From GCA-2401155 sp045047085 (GTDB lineage: Bacteria; Pseudomonadota; Alphaproteobacteria; Rhizobiales; Rhizobiaceae), in contig JASFYT010000020.1 of NCBI GenBank assembly GCA_045047085.1, positions 62,001 to 126,000 on the forward strand: DNA of 64,000 nt, given 5' to 3'. The notes under the pieces were generated by a model. That model ran no database searches. It was not told the DNA's origin and worked only from the letters and a program-made list of their open reading frames with translations. Shown in pieces: positions 25,128 to 34,998 of the stretch; positions within the stretch are counted from its first letter, which is position 1, and each line of letters starts with the position of its first letter. The position numbers and the translations under genes were made by a program.

Positions 25128-26663
25128 ATGCCGGTTCTTGAATTAAGCCACATCACAAAGCGCTTTGGTGCTTTGGTGGCCAATGATGATATCTCGCTCT
25201 CTCTGGAAGAGGGCGAGGTGTTGGCTTTGTTGGGCGAAAATGGTGCCGGCAAAACTACCCTGATGAATATCCTTTTCGGCCACTATGTGGCCAATGAAGG
25301 CGAGATCAAAATAGCGGGTGAACGATTGGTCCCAGGGCAACCTGAAGCAGCAATTGCTGCCGGTGTTGGAATGGTGCATCAGCATTTCACTCTTGCCGAT
25401 AATTTGAGCGTGCTGGAAAACATCATCCTTGGAACCGAGCCTTTGTGGTCGCCAAAAAGCAATATGGCCCAGGCGCGGGCGAAGCTGATGCGCATGTCTG
25501 AGGAATTTGGCCTGATTGCTGATCCCGATGCTGAAGTTGGAACTCTGTCGGTTGGTGAAAAGCAGAGGGTAGAAATCCTCAAAGCGCTTTATCGTGATGC
25601 CAAAATCCTGATCATGGATGAACCAACTGCGGTTCTTACGCCGCAGGAGAGCGACGACTTGTTCGTTACTCTCAAAAGCTTGACGGCCAAGGGGCTGGCT
25701 ATCATTTTCATCTCTCATAAATTGCACGAAATTCTGGCCAATGCCGATCGGGTGGCCGTTTTGCGCCGTGGCGCAATCGTTGCCACTGTCGATGTGAAAG
25801 ATGCTGACCGCAATTCGCTGGCTGAAACTATGGTTGGTGAGAAAGTCTCCCGGCCAAAATTAACGGCGTTTTCACCGGGAAAACCTGTACTGAGGCTCAA
25901 TAAAATTCGTGTGGCTGGTCCTTCCGCCGAGCCGCTTCTAAAGGACATTCATATGAGTGTTCGTGAGCACGAAATTCTTGGCATTGCAGGTGTTGCAGGC
26001 AATGGTCAAAGCGTGTTGGCTGATCTCATATCTGGATTGGTCAATGTGGAAGCTGGCTGGGTCGAACTGCTCGGTGAAAAAATGCAAAAATTTTCAGCCG
26101 CCGGCATTATCGAAAAAGGTGTTGGCCGTATCCCGGAAAACCGAAATACCACTGGTGTAATTGGTGATATGGCGATTTGGGAAAACGTGATTTCCGAAAG
26201 CTTGCGCAGCGAAGGTATTTCAAAATTCAAATCCATCATTAGTAAGTCAAATGCCATTAAGCAGGCGGAGCGGCTGATCAAGCAATTCGACGTGCGCTGT
26301 GATGGGCCTTTGGCGCAGACAGGATTATTGTCCGGTGGCAACATTCAAAAACTGATACTGGCCCGAGCCTTATCTGCTGAACCAAAATTCATTCTTGCCA
26401 ATCAGCCGGTTCGCGGGCTGGATGAAGGCGCAATTGCCTATGTGCAAACCCAATTGCTCGCTGCACGTGAGCGTGGAGCGGGTATCTTGCTGATATCAGA
26501 AGACCTCGACGAATTGCTATCCTTTTGCGATCGGGTTGCGGTGATGTGTGACGGGCACCTAAGCCCAAGTTTTGAAACAGGTTCCAAAACCATCGCCGAA
26601 ATCGGTCTGATGATGGCCGGAGATTTTATTCAAGAGCAGCGGAGCATGGCCCATGCAAATTGA
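25128..26663 (+). CDS. ABC transporter ATP-binding protein, double ATPase (nucleoside/sugar type)
   Basis: A 511-residue protein with two fused ABC domains. Domain 1 has Walker A GENGAGKTT, signature LSVGEKQRVEI and Walker B ILIMDEPTAVLT. Domain 2 has a degenerate Walker A (GVAGNGQS), signature LSGGNIQKLILAR and ANQPVRGLD. The asymmetry is typical of the RbsA/YufO type. It starts 8 bases after the binding-protein gene and overlaps the next permease gene by 11 bases. Confidence 0.93.
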   Translation: MPVLELSHITKRFGALVANDDISLSLEEGEVLALLGENGAGKTTLMNILFGHYVANEGEIKIAGERLVPGQPEAAIAAGVGMVHQHFTLADNLSVLENIILGTEPLWSPKSNMAQARAKLMRMSEEFGLIADPDAEVGTLSVGEKQRVEILKALYRDAKILIMDEPTAVLTPQESDDLFVTLKSLTAKGLAIIFISHKLHEILANADRVAVLRRGAIVATVDVKDADRNSLAETMVGEKVSRPKLTAFSPGKPVLRLNKIRVAGPSAEPLLKDIHMSVREHEILGIAGVAGNGQSVLADLISGLVNVEAGWVELLGEKMQKFSAAGIIEKGVGRIPENRNTTGVIGDMAIWENVISESLRSEGISKFKSIISKSNAIKQAERLIKQFDVRCDGPLAQTGLLSGGNIQKLILARALSAEPKFILANQPVRGLDEGAIAYVQTQLLAARERGAGILLISEDLDELLSFCDRVAVMCDGHLSPSFETGSKTIAEIGLMMAGDFIQEQRSMAHAN

Positions 26664-27705
26664 ACCTCGCGAACATTTGTCCGCGTGGCGGGCGGGCTTT
26701 GCCCCGGTCTTCGCCGTATTTGCCACCCTTGTCATTTGCGCTGTTTTGATTGTCTGGGCTGGCGCGCCGGTGATTGAATCCTATCAGCTACTGTTCAAAG
26801 GAGCGGTTGGCTCGCGGTTTGCTCTGAATGAAACGATCACCCGCTCTATACCCTTGATTTTCACCGGCCTTGCTGTGGCTGTGGCCTTCAAAGCCAAGTT
26901 TTATAATATCGGTGCGGAGGGGCAACTTTATTGCGGTGCACTGGCTGCCACTTATTTTGGAACCGGGCTGGTAACCTTGCCGCCGGTTTTGATGATTCCG
27001 TTTTTGATGCTGGTGGGAGCCATTGCCGGTGGCGTGATCTTGATCCTGCCGGTGCTTTTGAAAACCCATATGAAAGTGGATGAGGTTGTTACTACGCTCC
27101 TGCTCAATTTCATCATTTTGCTGTTTGTTAGCTATCTGCTTGAAGGGCCGTGGAAAGATCCGATGTCTATGGGCTGGCCGCAGGCAAAATCTGTCATAGA
27201 TGAAGGCATTTTACCGCCACTGTTTGCTAAAGGGCGTTTGCATGTGGGGCTGTATTTTGCACTAGGTGCTTCGTTTCTTGTTTGGGCGCTAATGCGTTTC
27301 ACCATCTGGGGCTATGAGATCAAGGCGGCAGGATTAAATGCCATTGCTGCCGCTTTTTCAGGTATCAACGTCAATAAAACCATTGTCCGTACTGCCATGA
27401 TCAGTGGCGGCTTGGCGGGTATGGCGGGTGTTAGTGAAGTGGCTGGCCTAAAGGGTTATCTCACCCTCGATCTATCGCCGGGCTTTGGTTATACGGGCAT
27501 CGCCGTTGCCATGCTGGCACGGTTGCATCCGCTGGCAGTGGTGCCTGCGGCCCTCTTCCTGTCGGGCATCTATGTGGGTTCCGGCAGTATGAGCCGGGCC
27601 GTTAATATTCCTGCTTATATTTCCGATGTGATTGTTGGTATGTCCGTTCTGGCTATTTTGGTTGCTGTGATGTTCAGCCAATATCGCATCAAGTGGAGGA
27701 GCTGA
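26653..27705 (+). CDS. ABC transporter permease (BranD/YufP type)
   Basis: Inner-membrane permease of 350 residues with about nine hydrophobic segments. The conserved loop KAKFYNIGAEGQLYCGALAA is characteristic of nucleoside/ribose ABC permeases. It overlaps the ATPase gene, and one base separates its stop from the start of the second permease gene. It would form the heterodimeric channel with that protein. Confidence 0.9.
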   Translation: MQIEPREHLSAWRAGFAPVFAVFATLVICAVLIVWAGAPVIESYQLLFKGAVGSRFALNETITRSIPLIFTGLAVAVAFKAKFYNIGAEGQLYCGALAATYFGTGLVTLPPVLMIPFLMLVGAIAGGVILILPVLLKTHMKVDEVVTTLLLNFIILLFVSYLLEGPWKDPMSMGWPQAKSVIDEGILPPLFAKGRLHVGLYFALGASFLVWALMRFTIWGYEIKAAGLNAIAAAFSGINVNKTIVRTAMISGGLAGMAGVSEVAGLKGYLTLDLSPGFGYTGIAVAMLARLHPLAVVPAALFLSGIYVGSGSMSRAVNIPAYISDVIVGMSVLAILVAVMFSQYRIKWRS

Positions 27706-27706
27706 T

Positions 27707-28657
27707 ATGTTTGAGCTTTTTGAAATCCTGCTCACCACCGGCTTTTGGGCCGCAACCATCCGTATTGCCAGCCCGTTGATCTTTGGCACGCTTGGGGAAT
27801 TGATTTGCGAACGGGCAGGGGTATTAAACCTTGGTATAGAAGGCATCATGACCATCGGGGCCATGGCTGGCTGGATGTGGGTTTATCAGGGTGGCGATTT
27901 ATGGGGCGGGGTGATGTTTGCTGCCAGTGTTGGTGCAATTTTCGGTCTGCTGCATTCGATCTTCACGGTGTATTTGGGGTTATCCCAGCATGTGACCGGC
28001 ATCGGCATTACTCTGTTTGGTTCATCGCTGAGTTATTTTGTTTATCGGATGCTACTGCCATCAGCTACCACGCCGCCGAAAATTACGTCGTTTCAAACCT
28101 ACAAGATCCCTTATCTGTCGGATATACCCATTGCTGGTGAAGCGCTGTTTTCGCAAACACCCATGACCTATCTGGCGTTTTTGACTGTGCCTGTTGTTTG
28201 GTACATTTTACAACGCACCCCGGTTGGCCTTGCGGTCCGCATGGCTGGTGAGAATCCCGTTGCCGTTGAGGCACAGGGAATTGATGTTCTGGCCATCCGT
28301 ACAGGTGCTGTGGTCGTTGGTAGCGCTCTGATGGCCATTGGCGGAGCATTCATCACCATGTCGGCGTTTGATGCATTCTTCTTTGGTATGATCAACGGGC
28401 GCGGCTGGATTTGTGTAGCGCTGGTGATCTTTGCTTCCTGGCGACCGGGAAAAGCGCTGATGGGTGCCATGCTGTTTGCCGGGCTTGAAGCGTTTCAGGT
28501 ACGTGCCCAGCAAATTTCAGGTGCCGCTATCATTCCCTATCAATTCTATCTCATGCTGCCCTACGTGCTGTCGATTATCGCGATGATTATCATGGCACGA
28601 AAAGCAAAATACCCTCAAGCTTTGCTGGTGCCGTTCCGGCGCGGCGAGAGGGTCTAG
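27707..28657 (+). CDS. ABC transporter permease (YufQ type)
   Basis: Second permease, 316 residues, with the paired-family motif FGTLGELICERAGVLNLGIEG near the N-terminus (only the first part need be read as diagnostic: GVLNLGIEG). It is immediately downstream of the first permease and 13 bases before the cytosine deaminase gene, so the five genes form one transcription unit. Confidence 0.9.
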   Translation: MFELFEILLTTGFWAATIRIASPLIFGTLGELICERAGVLNLGIEGIMTIGAMAGWMWVYQGGDLWGGVMFAASVGAIFGLLHSIFTVYLGLSQHVTGIGITLFGSSLSYFVYRMLLPSATTPPKITSFQTYKIPYLSDIPIAGEALFSQTPMTYLAFLTVPVVWYILQRTPVGLAVRMAGENPVAVEAQGIDVLAIRTGAVVVGSALMAIGGAFITMSAFDAFFFGMINGRGWICVALVIFASWRPGKALMGAMLFAGLEAFQVRAQQISGAAIIPYQFYLMLPYVLSIIAMIIMARKAKYPQALLVPFRRGERV

Positions 28658-28670
28658 TTCAGGAATATTC

Positions 28671-29942
28671 ATGTTTGATCTTCTCATTAAAAACGCCATT
28701 TTGCCCGATTCAGAAACACTACATTTTATCGCAATCAAGGATGGTAAGATTGTTGATGTCGGTCCTGCGGTTTCTGGCGAGGCGTTGGAGACCATTGATG
28801 CTGGCGGTAATCTGGTTACACCGCCTTTTATCGACCCGCATTTCCATATGGATGCGACGTTGTCCCTCGGTCTGCCTCGTCTCAATGAGAGTGGCACTCT
28901 GCTGGAGGGAATTGCGTTATGGGGTGAACTCAAACCTCATCTTACCATTGAAGCGCTGAAACAACGCGCTCATGCGCTGGTAAAATGGTCGATTGCCAAG
29001 GGGACTTTGGCCATTCGTACTCATGTGGATACCAGCGATGAAAGGCTGATGGCAGTGGAAGCGTTGCTGGAAGTCAAAAAGGAAATTGCCCCGTGGATTG
29101 ATATGCAATTGGTCGCTTTTCCGCAAGATGGCTATTTCCGTTCAAAGGGAGCAATCGATAATCTGGCCCGTGCTTTGGATATGGGGGTGGATGTGGTTGG
29201 TGGTATCCCGCATTTTGAACGTACCATGACCGATGGCTCGGCATCCGTCACTGCCCTTTGCGAAATTGCTGCCGAGCGTGGTCTGCTGGTTGATATGCAT
29301 TGTGATGAAACCGATGACCCCATGTCCCGCCATATCGAGACGCTGGCCTGTGAGACGAAGCGCCTTGGTCTTGAGGGCAGGGTGGCAGGTTCCCACCTTA
29401 CATCGATGCACTCGATGGATAATTATTATGTCTCCAAGCTATTGCCGTTGATCGCGGAAGCTGAAATCACCGTCATCCCTAATCCGCTGATCAACATCAC
29501 CCTGCAGGGGCGTCACGACACTTATCCCAAACGACGCGGTATGACCCGCGTTAAGGAGATGCAGGAGATGGGTATCAACGTGGCGCTGGGCCATGATTGC
29601 GTGATGGATCCGTGGTATTCCATGGGTAGCCACGATATGCTGGAGGTTGCTCACATGGCGGTGCATGTAGGGCAATTAACAGGTGTTTCCCAGATGAAAT
29701 CCATGTTCAAAGCCGTGACGGAGAATTCGGCCAAGGTCATGCATATTGAGGGCTACGGGCTGGAAGTCGGCTGCAATGCCGATATAGTGATCCTGCAAGC
29801 CAAGGACGAATTGGAAGCAATCCGCTTGCGCCCTGCAAGGCTGTATGTCATTCGCCGCGGCAAAGTGATAAGCAAAACCGAGCCTGTTGTCTCCAAGGTG
29901 AATTTGGACGGTGATGCGTATGACGTCACGTTTCAAAGGTAA
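28671..29942 (+). CDS. codA: Cytosine deaminase / related amidohydrolase
   Basis: Amidohydrolase of 423 residues very similar in motif order to Escherichia coli CodA, which converts cytosine to uracil and ammonia. Metal and catalytic motifs are DPHFHMD (the HxH pair), HCDETDDP, SHLTSMHS and GHDCVMDPWYSMG. The stretch NPLINITLQGRHDTYPKRRG also follows CodA closely. It lies 13 bases after a nucleoside-type ABC permease, so the imported substrate is plausibly cytosine or a related base. Relatives in this branch can also use isoguanine or creatinine, so substrate identity is good but not certain. Confidence 0.85.
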   Translation: MFDLLIKNAILPDSETLHFIAIKDGKIVDVGPAVSGEALETIDAGGNLVTPPFIDPHFHMDATLSLGLPRLNESGTLLEGIALWGELKPHLTIEALKQRAHALVKWSIAKGTLAIRTHVDTSDERLMAVEALLEVKKEIAPWIDMQLVAFPQDGYFRSKGAIDNLARALDMGVDVVGGIPHFERTMTDGSASVTALCEIAAERGLLVDMHCDETDDPMSRHIETLACETKRLGLEGRVAGSHLTSMHSMDNYYVSKLLPLIAEAEITVIPNPLINITLQGRHDTYPKRRGMTRVKEMQEMGINVALGHDCVMDPWYSMGSHDMLEVAHMAVHVGQLTGVSQMKSMFKAVTENSAKVMHIEGYGLEVGCNADIVILQAKDELEAIRLRPARLYVIRRGKVISKTEPVVSKVNLDGDAYDVTFQR

Positions 29943-30044
29943 TGGATTAAATCTTTGAAGGGCTTGGGATGCTCTCAATTGCTTTTTCGTTTTGCGTCCT
30001 TGATGCGTCATATGCATACAGAGATTGAAGGATAAACTCACGAT

Positions 30045-31673
30045 ATGAGTGATAAAAAGAGCTATGGGTATCAGTCGATTGCCACTGCTATTGTTGATCA
30101 GGGTAATGACACGATGTTTGGTCTTATGGGAGATGCGAACCTATTCATGGTGGATCATTACGTAAGGTCTAACGGCGGGACATTTGTTCCGGTTGCTTAT
30201 GAGGGTAGCGCAATTCTGATGGCTTTGGCTTATGCACATGTTTCCGGAAAGGTCGGTGTTGCGACCGTAACTCATGGCCCGGCATTGACCAATTGCGTTA
30301 CTGCTCTGACGGAAGGTGCTCGTGGCAGTATTCCGATGATTCTGCTGGCTGGCGATACACCGGTTATGACCCCCCAGAACCTTCAGAATACTGATCAAAG
30401 AGAGGTGGTAAAGGTGACAGGGGCAGGTTTTGAGCAGATACGCTCACCTGAGACAGCGTCCTATGATGTTGCCCATGCATTTTACCGCGCAAGTGTCGAA
30501 AAAAGACCAATCGTGGTCAACATGCCTGCCGAGTTTATGTGGCAAGAGGTCGTTCACAACAAAGTTGTTTTACCGGCGTTCAAAACCCCGTCCTATGTTC
30601 CGGAAGGTGATGATTTTGACGAGGCAATTGGTATGATCGCTTCGGCAAAACGTCCGATCATCCTTGCCGGTAATGGTGCAGTGAATGCGCGCGTTAAACT
30701 GATCCGACTTGCAGATCGACTGGAGGCCCCGCTTGCGACCACGCTCAAAGCCAAGGGCCTCTTTAACGATCATCCATTTAACATTGGCATTTTTGGCACG
30801 CTCAGCACGCCAGCAGCTTATGATGCAATTGCGAATTCTGATTGTATCGTCTGTTTTGGGACCAGCCTGCATCATTTCACTACCGACAACGGTGCGTTGA
30901 TGAAAAATAAGCGCATTGTACAGGTGAACGACAACAAGGTGGAGATTTGCAAAAACTTCCATCCGGATGCTGCCTTGGTTGCCGATTCTGGTTTGACTGC
31001 TGACAATATTATCTATTGGCTGGACGAAGCAGAAATAGCGCCCAGTGGCTTTACCAAAGAGCTTGATATAGCGTCGCTCACCTCCCATCCATCAGGTGAT
31101 GTTTCATCGACCAAAGCTGGCAATGTGAATTATGTTTATGCGCTTGACCGACTTGAAGAGGTGCTCCCGAAAGACCGGATTTTAACAACTGATGGCGGCC
31201 GCTTCATGACTGAGGTCTGGTGTAGGATATCTGTGCCAAATCCAACGAGTTTTGTCAGTACAGTAAATTTTGGTTCAATCGGTCTTGGTCTTCAGGCAGC
31301 GATTGGTGCAAGCGTTGCTGAGCCGAAGCGACCAGTTGTGCTGTTCACGGGCGATGGTGGCTTTATGATGGGCGGGATCAATGAATTTAACACGGCTGTC
31401 CGCCTGAAACAGGATTTAATTGTTATTGTCTGTAATGATTCCGCCTATGGTGCGGAGCATATCCAGTTCCTAGACAAGAACATGGACCCGGGATTGGCGC
31501 AGTTCGATTGGCCATCCTTCGCCGAAGTAGCAACGGCGCTTGGAGGGCAGGGCATTAAGGTTCAGTCACCCGAAGAACTGGAAACAGCCATAAACGCGAT
31601 TGAAAACCGTGACCGCCCGCTTCTCATTGAACTCAAGCTCGATCCAAACGATGTTCCGCGTATGCGGATCTGA
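30045..31673 (+). CDS. ThDP-dependent enzyme of unknown substrate
   Basis: A 542-residue member of the acetolactate synthase/decarboxylase superfamily. The active-site glutamate lies in AYEGSAILMALAYAH, and the cofactor motif begins FTGDGGFMMGG and ends CNDSA. It lies about 100 bases after codA in the same direction and ends at a strong terminator. It may belong to the pyrimidine operon or be independently expressed. It is clearly different from the two other ThDP enzymes in this window (4692 and 42174). I cannot assign the reaction. Confidence 0.78.
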   Translation: MSDKKSYGYQSIATAIVDQGNDTMFGLMGDANLFMVDHYVRSNGGTFVPVAYEGSAILMALAYAHVSGKVGVATVTHGPALTNCVTALTEGARGSIPMILLAGDTPVMTPQNLQNTDQREVVKVTGAGFEQIRSPETASYDVAHAFYRASVEKRPIVVNMPAEFMWQEVVHNKVVLPAFKTPSYVPEGDDFDEAIGMIASAKRPIILAGNGAVNARVKLIRLADRLEAPLATTLKAKGLFNDHPFNIGIFGTLSTPAAYDAIANSDCIVCFGTSLHHFTTDNGALMKNKRIVQVNDNKVEICKNFHPDAALVADSGLTADNIIYWLDEAEIAPSGFTKELDIASLTSHPSGDVSSTKAGNVNYVYALDRLEEVLPKDRILTTDGGRFMTEVWCRISVPNPTSFVSTVNFGSIGLGLQAAIGASVAEPKRPVVLFTGDGGFMMGGINEFNTAVRLKQDLIVIVCNDSAYGAEHIQFLDKNMDPGLAQFDWPSFAEVATALGGQGIKVQSPEELETAINAIENRDRPLLIELKLDPNDVPRMRI

Positions 31674-31742
31674 TTATTGTTGGTGTGTGGGCAGCAGGGC
31701 AGCAATCTGAAAACACAGTGGTTAAGTTGAAATCTGAATTTG

Positions 31743-31775
31743 AAACCGGTGGGGGAGACTTCGCCGGTTTTTATT
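31743..31775 (+). terminator. Terminator after the ThDP enzyme gene
   Basis: AAACCGG (31743-31749) pairs with CCGGTTT (31764-31770) and is followed by TTATTT. It directly abuts the stop codon of the convergent gene starting at 31771. Confidence 0.75.
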
Positions 31776-33462
31776 TGAGACGGAATGTGTTGCGCAACCC
31801 AAGGAAAAGAAAGAACAATAGAACGGCGCTAACAAATTGCTGGGCAACCCCAAGATTGACTATCCAATTTACATCGACGCCGTGTGTTGGCAGTTGGTTC
31901 ATCACTTTTTGAAATCTGTCTTCATATCCATTGTCAGGGGACAATGCGGAACGGAAAAGTGAATTGAGCAATGGAACTGTATTACGAGCAGAAAGTTCTG
32001 CCGCGAAAAACGGATTGGACAGAAAACTCAATTTTGGATGAAGTAAGAGGAGGTAGCTGTAGGTGAAACACAGCCAAATCCATGTCAATCTGACTAACGG
32101 TCGTGAAAAGCTCTGGCCATAGAAACTCACTCTACCGTAAAAGGTATTGAAAAGTAGAGCCCAAAAACCTCTCGTTTCAACCCCACGTTTTGCCATCATT
32201 TCATAGGCAAAAAACTCACCGTCTTTTTCGTGATCATTTGCACTTAAAGCCATAGCCTTAAGTTTTCGGAGCTTTCCAACGGAAGTTGGGTCCGGGCATA
32301 CCCCAAAGAAATCGCAATGACTGTTTAATTTCGGCATTGGCACCACCATCCGAGCGACTTCCGGTGGACGATCGAGTTTACTATCACGAAAATCAGGGAT
32401 TTCACTAAATCTACAATCAGAAAATTGTGCGGTACCTTTAATAGTTAAACGCCCAAAATCTACAGACTTTGGAAAATGGGCTTCGATAAACAAATTACCT
32501 TCAACATTCATCCCCCAAAAAGTTACGGAAGTCGCGCATAGTCGCCCAAACCTCATCCAGACTGAAGTTCCTTCAAAATTTGCATTTGTAAATGACATCG
32601 TTCCTTTTCCGGTCTTCGCACGCGCAAAACTTACCGCACCGTTGCCAAAATCTGCGTAGGAGAACACTAAATCTCCATCACCAAAATCAACATCCGCAAA
32701 TGAGATGTCACTACTCTTTATCTTTGCTCCGTAGAACGTTATCCATCCGCTACCAAACAACGCCCCAGAAAAAGAAGTATCGGATTTATTGATATCGATA
32801 TTTCTGAGGGATACGTCACCTTCACCGAATGTTACATTCTCAAATGAAAGTTCTCCGGAATGTTTGACAGAGTGGTCGAAAGAAATACTTCCTTTGCCAA
32901 AATTTGCATTTACGAACGTTGTTTTCATATAACCTAAATGTGTTTGCGCGAATGAGACATTTCCATTGCCAAAGCTAACGTCCTCGAACGACACGTCGCT
33001 GGAGCCAAATTGGATACGCGCAAATATTTTGTTTCCTGTACCAAATTTTGCGTTCCTGAATGAAATACCCCCGTTGTCAAATCTTGCCCCAAGAAATGAA
33101 AGGTTACCCTTCCCAAAAGTTGTATCTTTAAACGACACTGCGCAGGGAAAGGTGTAATCTTGGAAGTCATACTGATTATTATTTGCTTCGAAATGATGTT
33201 GATCAAATCTGATTGCATGTCCTCGTCGATGCTCATCACCTCTACCACCATGCATATCATTTGCTGATTGCAATGCGGATTCAAACCGCTCAATCTTTCC
33301 TTGCCACTCGCTTCTATCAAGGAGCAATTTCCCATTGCGTTGAACTATTTCCTTTTGAATCTGAGTGAGTTGTTTCTTGTCACCAAAGGGATCAGGCCAT
33401 TCACCTGCAGGACCATCGATTAGCCAATCAGTAAACTCGCGGAAGTCGGGTATATTCGTCAT
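31771..33462 (-). CDS. Beta-helix repeat protein with C-terminal membrane domain
   Basis: A 563-residue protein. Residues about 110-300 are some fifteen repeats of 12 residues with consensus F-G-x-G-x-(V/I)-S-F-x-x-A-x (for example FGNGNVSFAQTH, FGDGDLVFSYAD), which should stack as a beta-helix related to pentapeptide-repeat folds but with a different period. The C-terminal third has two or three hydrophobic segments (LVRLTWIWLCFTYSYLLLL; FVSAVLLFFLFLGL) and ends RNTFRLK. That end is seen in membrane-anchored pentapeptide proteins of alphaproteobacteria, sometimes compared with ion channels. No enzyme motif is visible. It is monocistronic. Confidence 0.75.
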   Translation of the reverse strand: MTNIPDFREFTDWLIDGPAGEWPDPFGDKKQLTQIQKEIVQRNGKLLLDRSEWQGKIERFESALQSANDMHGGRGDEHRRGHAIRFDQHHFEANNNQYDFQDYTFPCAVSFKDTTFGKGNLSFLGARFDNGGISFRNAKFGTGNKIFARIQFGSSDVSFEDVSFGNGNVSFAQTHLGYMKTTFVNANFGKGSISFDHSVKHSGELSFENVTFGEGDVSLRNIDINKSDTSFSGALFGSGWITFYGAKIKSSDISFADVDFGDGDLVFSYADFGNGAVSFARAKTGKGTMSFTNANFEGTSVWMRFGRLCATSVTFWGMNVEGNLFIEAHFPKSVDFGRLTIKGTAQFSDCRFSEIPDFRDSKLDRPPEVARMVVPMPKLNSHCDFFGVCPDPTSVGKLRKLKAMALSANDHEKDGEFFAYEMMAKRGVETRGFWALLFNTFYGRVSFYGQSFSRPLVRLTWIWLCFTYSYLLLLHPKLSFLSNPFFAAELSARNTVPLLNSLFRSALSPDNGYEDRFQKVMNQLPTHGVDVNWIVNLGVAQQFVSAVLLFFLFLGLRNTFRLK

Positions 33463-33720
33463 TGGTGTGTTCGTGCTCGATGTTTTAAGTAATATCAGGG
33501 TATGTTTGTCAAAAGATTAGATCCATTTTAGCTGATTGAAATGATGTCTTCAATAATTACTATACCCACTATCATCGATAGATAACTAAACTAAAACCAC
33601 TCTCCATCCCGCAAAATTATTTCCCCACCCCCACTGGCAAACCACCCCATCGCAGTTTAATATCCCGCCCAAGGGGCTTGCGATATTGCATCTTTGTTAT
33701 TCTTTGAGAGGAACATCATC

Positions 33721-34794
33721 ATGGCATCATCACGCACAACGGACGGTCGGGGGCAGCTTTATGATAGTGTTCTTGATACCATTGGTAATACGCCCTGCAT
33801 CCGCCTGAACAAAATGGCTCCTGAGGGAGTTCGGGTTTATGTGAAGGCCGAGTTCTTCAATCCGGCTTCTTCTGTGAAGGATCGTCTTGCTGTTTCTATT
33901 ATTGAGGAAGCGGAGCGCAGTGGTGCTTTGAAGCCGGGGCAGACTGTGGTTGAGGCTACTTCCGGTAATACCGGCATCGGGTTGGCAATGGTATGTGCTG
34001 CCAAAGGCTATCCGTTGGTTTTGACAATGGCCGCGAGCTTTTCGGTTGAGCGGCGTAAACTGATGCGTTTTTTGGGGGCGAAAGTTGTTCTGACCCCGGC
34101 AGAGGCCAAAGGCTTTGGCATGTATCAAAAAGCTGTGGAATTGGCAGAAGCAAATGGCTGGTTCCTCGCAAGCCAGTTTGAAACCGAAGCCAATGCCAAG
34201 ATCCACGAAAACACGACCGCACGGGAGATCCTCGCTGATTTTGAGGGCGATAGTCTGGACTATTTTGTGTCTGGTTATGGCACAGGTGGTACGGTAACGG
34301 GCGTTGCGCGGGTTTTGCGCAAAGAGCGTCCTGATACGAAAATCATTCTATCGGAACCTGCGAACGCTGACCTCATTGGCAGCGGCCATGTTCAGGCGCG
34401 TAATGAAAACAATTCTCCCGCAGAAAGTCATCCGGCTTTTAACCCGCATCCGATGCAGGGTTGGACACCGGATTTCATTCCCCATGTGCTGCAGGAAGCG
34501 ATCGATGATAATCTTTATGACGAGCTTATCCCAATTGCCGGACCAGATGGTCTTGCTACAGCGCGTGATCTTGCTCAAAAAGAGGGCATTTTTGCCGGTA
34601 TCACAGCCGGTGCAACTGTTGCGGTAGCACTGAAAATTGCTGAAACAGCAAAGCCCGGCACCGTGATTTTGGCAGTATTGCCAGATACGGGCGAACGCTA
34701 TCTCTCTTCGCCGCTGTTTGAAGGGGTTGAAGAAGGCATGAATGAGGAAGAGGTTTCTCTTTCAGAATCCACGCCAGGTTTTCATATGAACTGA
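33721..34794 (+). CDS. cysK: Cysteine synthase A (O-acetylserine sulfhydrylase)
   Basis: PLP enzyme of 357 residues that makes cysteine from O-acetylserine and sulfide. The PLP lysine is in NPASSVKDRLA, the substrate loop is ATSGNTGIGLAMV, and the phosphate loop is GYGTGGTVTG. It is longer than E. coli CysK (about 323) because of an insertion before the C-terminal part and an acidic tail. ATG 33721 follows GAGAGGAAC; the ATG-less upstream extension from 33694 is rejected. No cysE or sulfate genes are nearby. Confidence 0.9.
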   Translation: MASSRTTDGRGQLYDSVLDTIGNTPCIRLNKMAPEGVRVYVKAEFFNPASSVKDRLAVSIIEEAERSGALKPGQTVVEATSGNTGIGLAMVCAAKGYPLVLTMAASFSVERRKLMRFLGAKVVLTPAEAKGFGMYQKAVELAEANGWFLASQFETEANAKIHENTTAREILADFEGDSLDYFVSGYGTGGTVTGVARVLRKERPDTKIILSEPANADLIGSGHVQARNENNSPAESHPAFNPHPMQGWTPDFIPHVLQEAIDDNLYDELIPIAGPDGLATARDLAQKEGIFAGITAGATVAVALKIAETAKPGTVILAVLPDTGERYLSSPLFEGVEEGMNEEEVSLSESTPGFHMN

Positions 34795-34998
34795 ATGGGG
34801 AAGGGGCAAAATTGCCCTCATCTCATCCCACCGGAATTGAATAGATATAGTTCGGGTGTTTACACAAAATTTTGGATAAATTGCTTAACGGATCGAAAGA
34901 CTGATTTTGTGTGGAATGTCGCCTTGACATAGACTTTCATTCACTTACACCTAGCAAAACTTGTCTTATATTCTCCGTATTTCCAGATTTTGAGAAAC

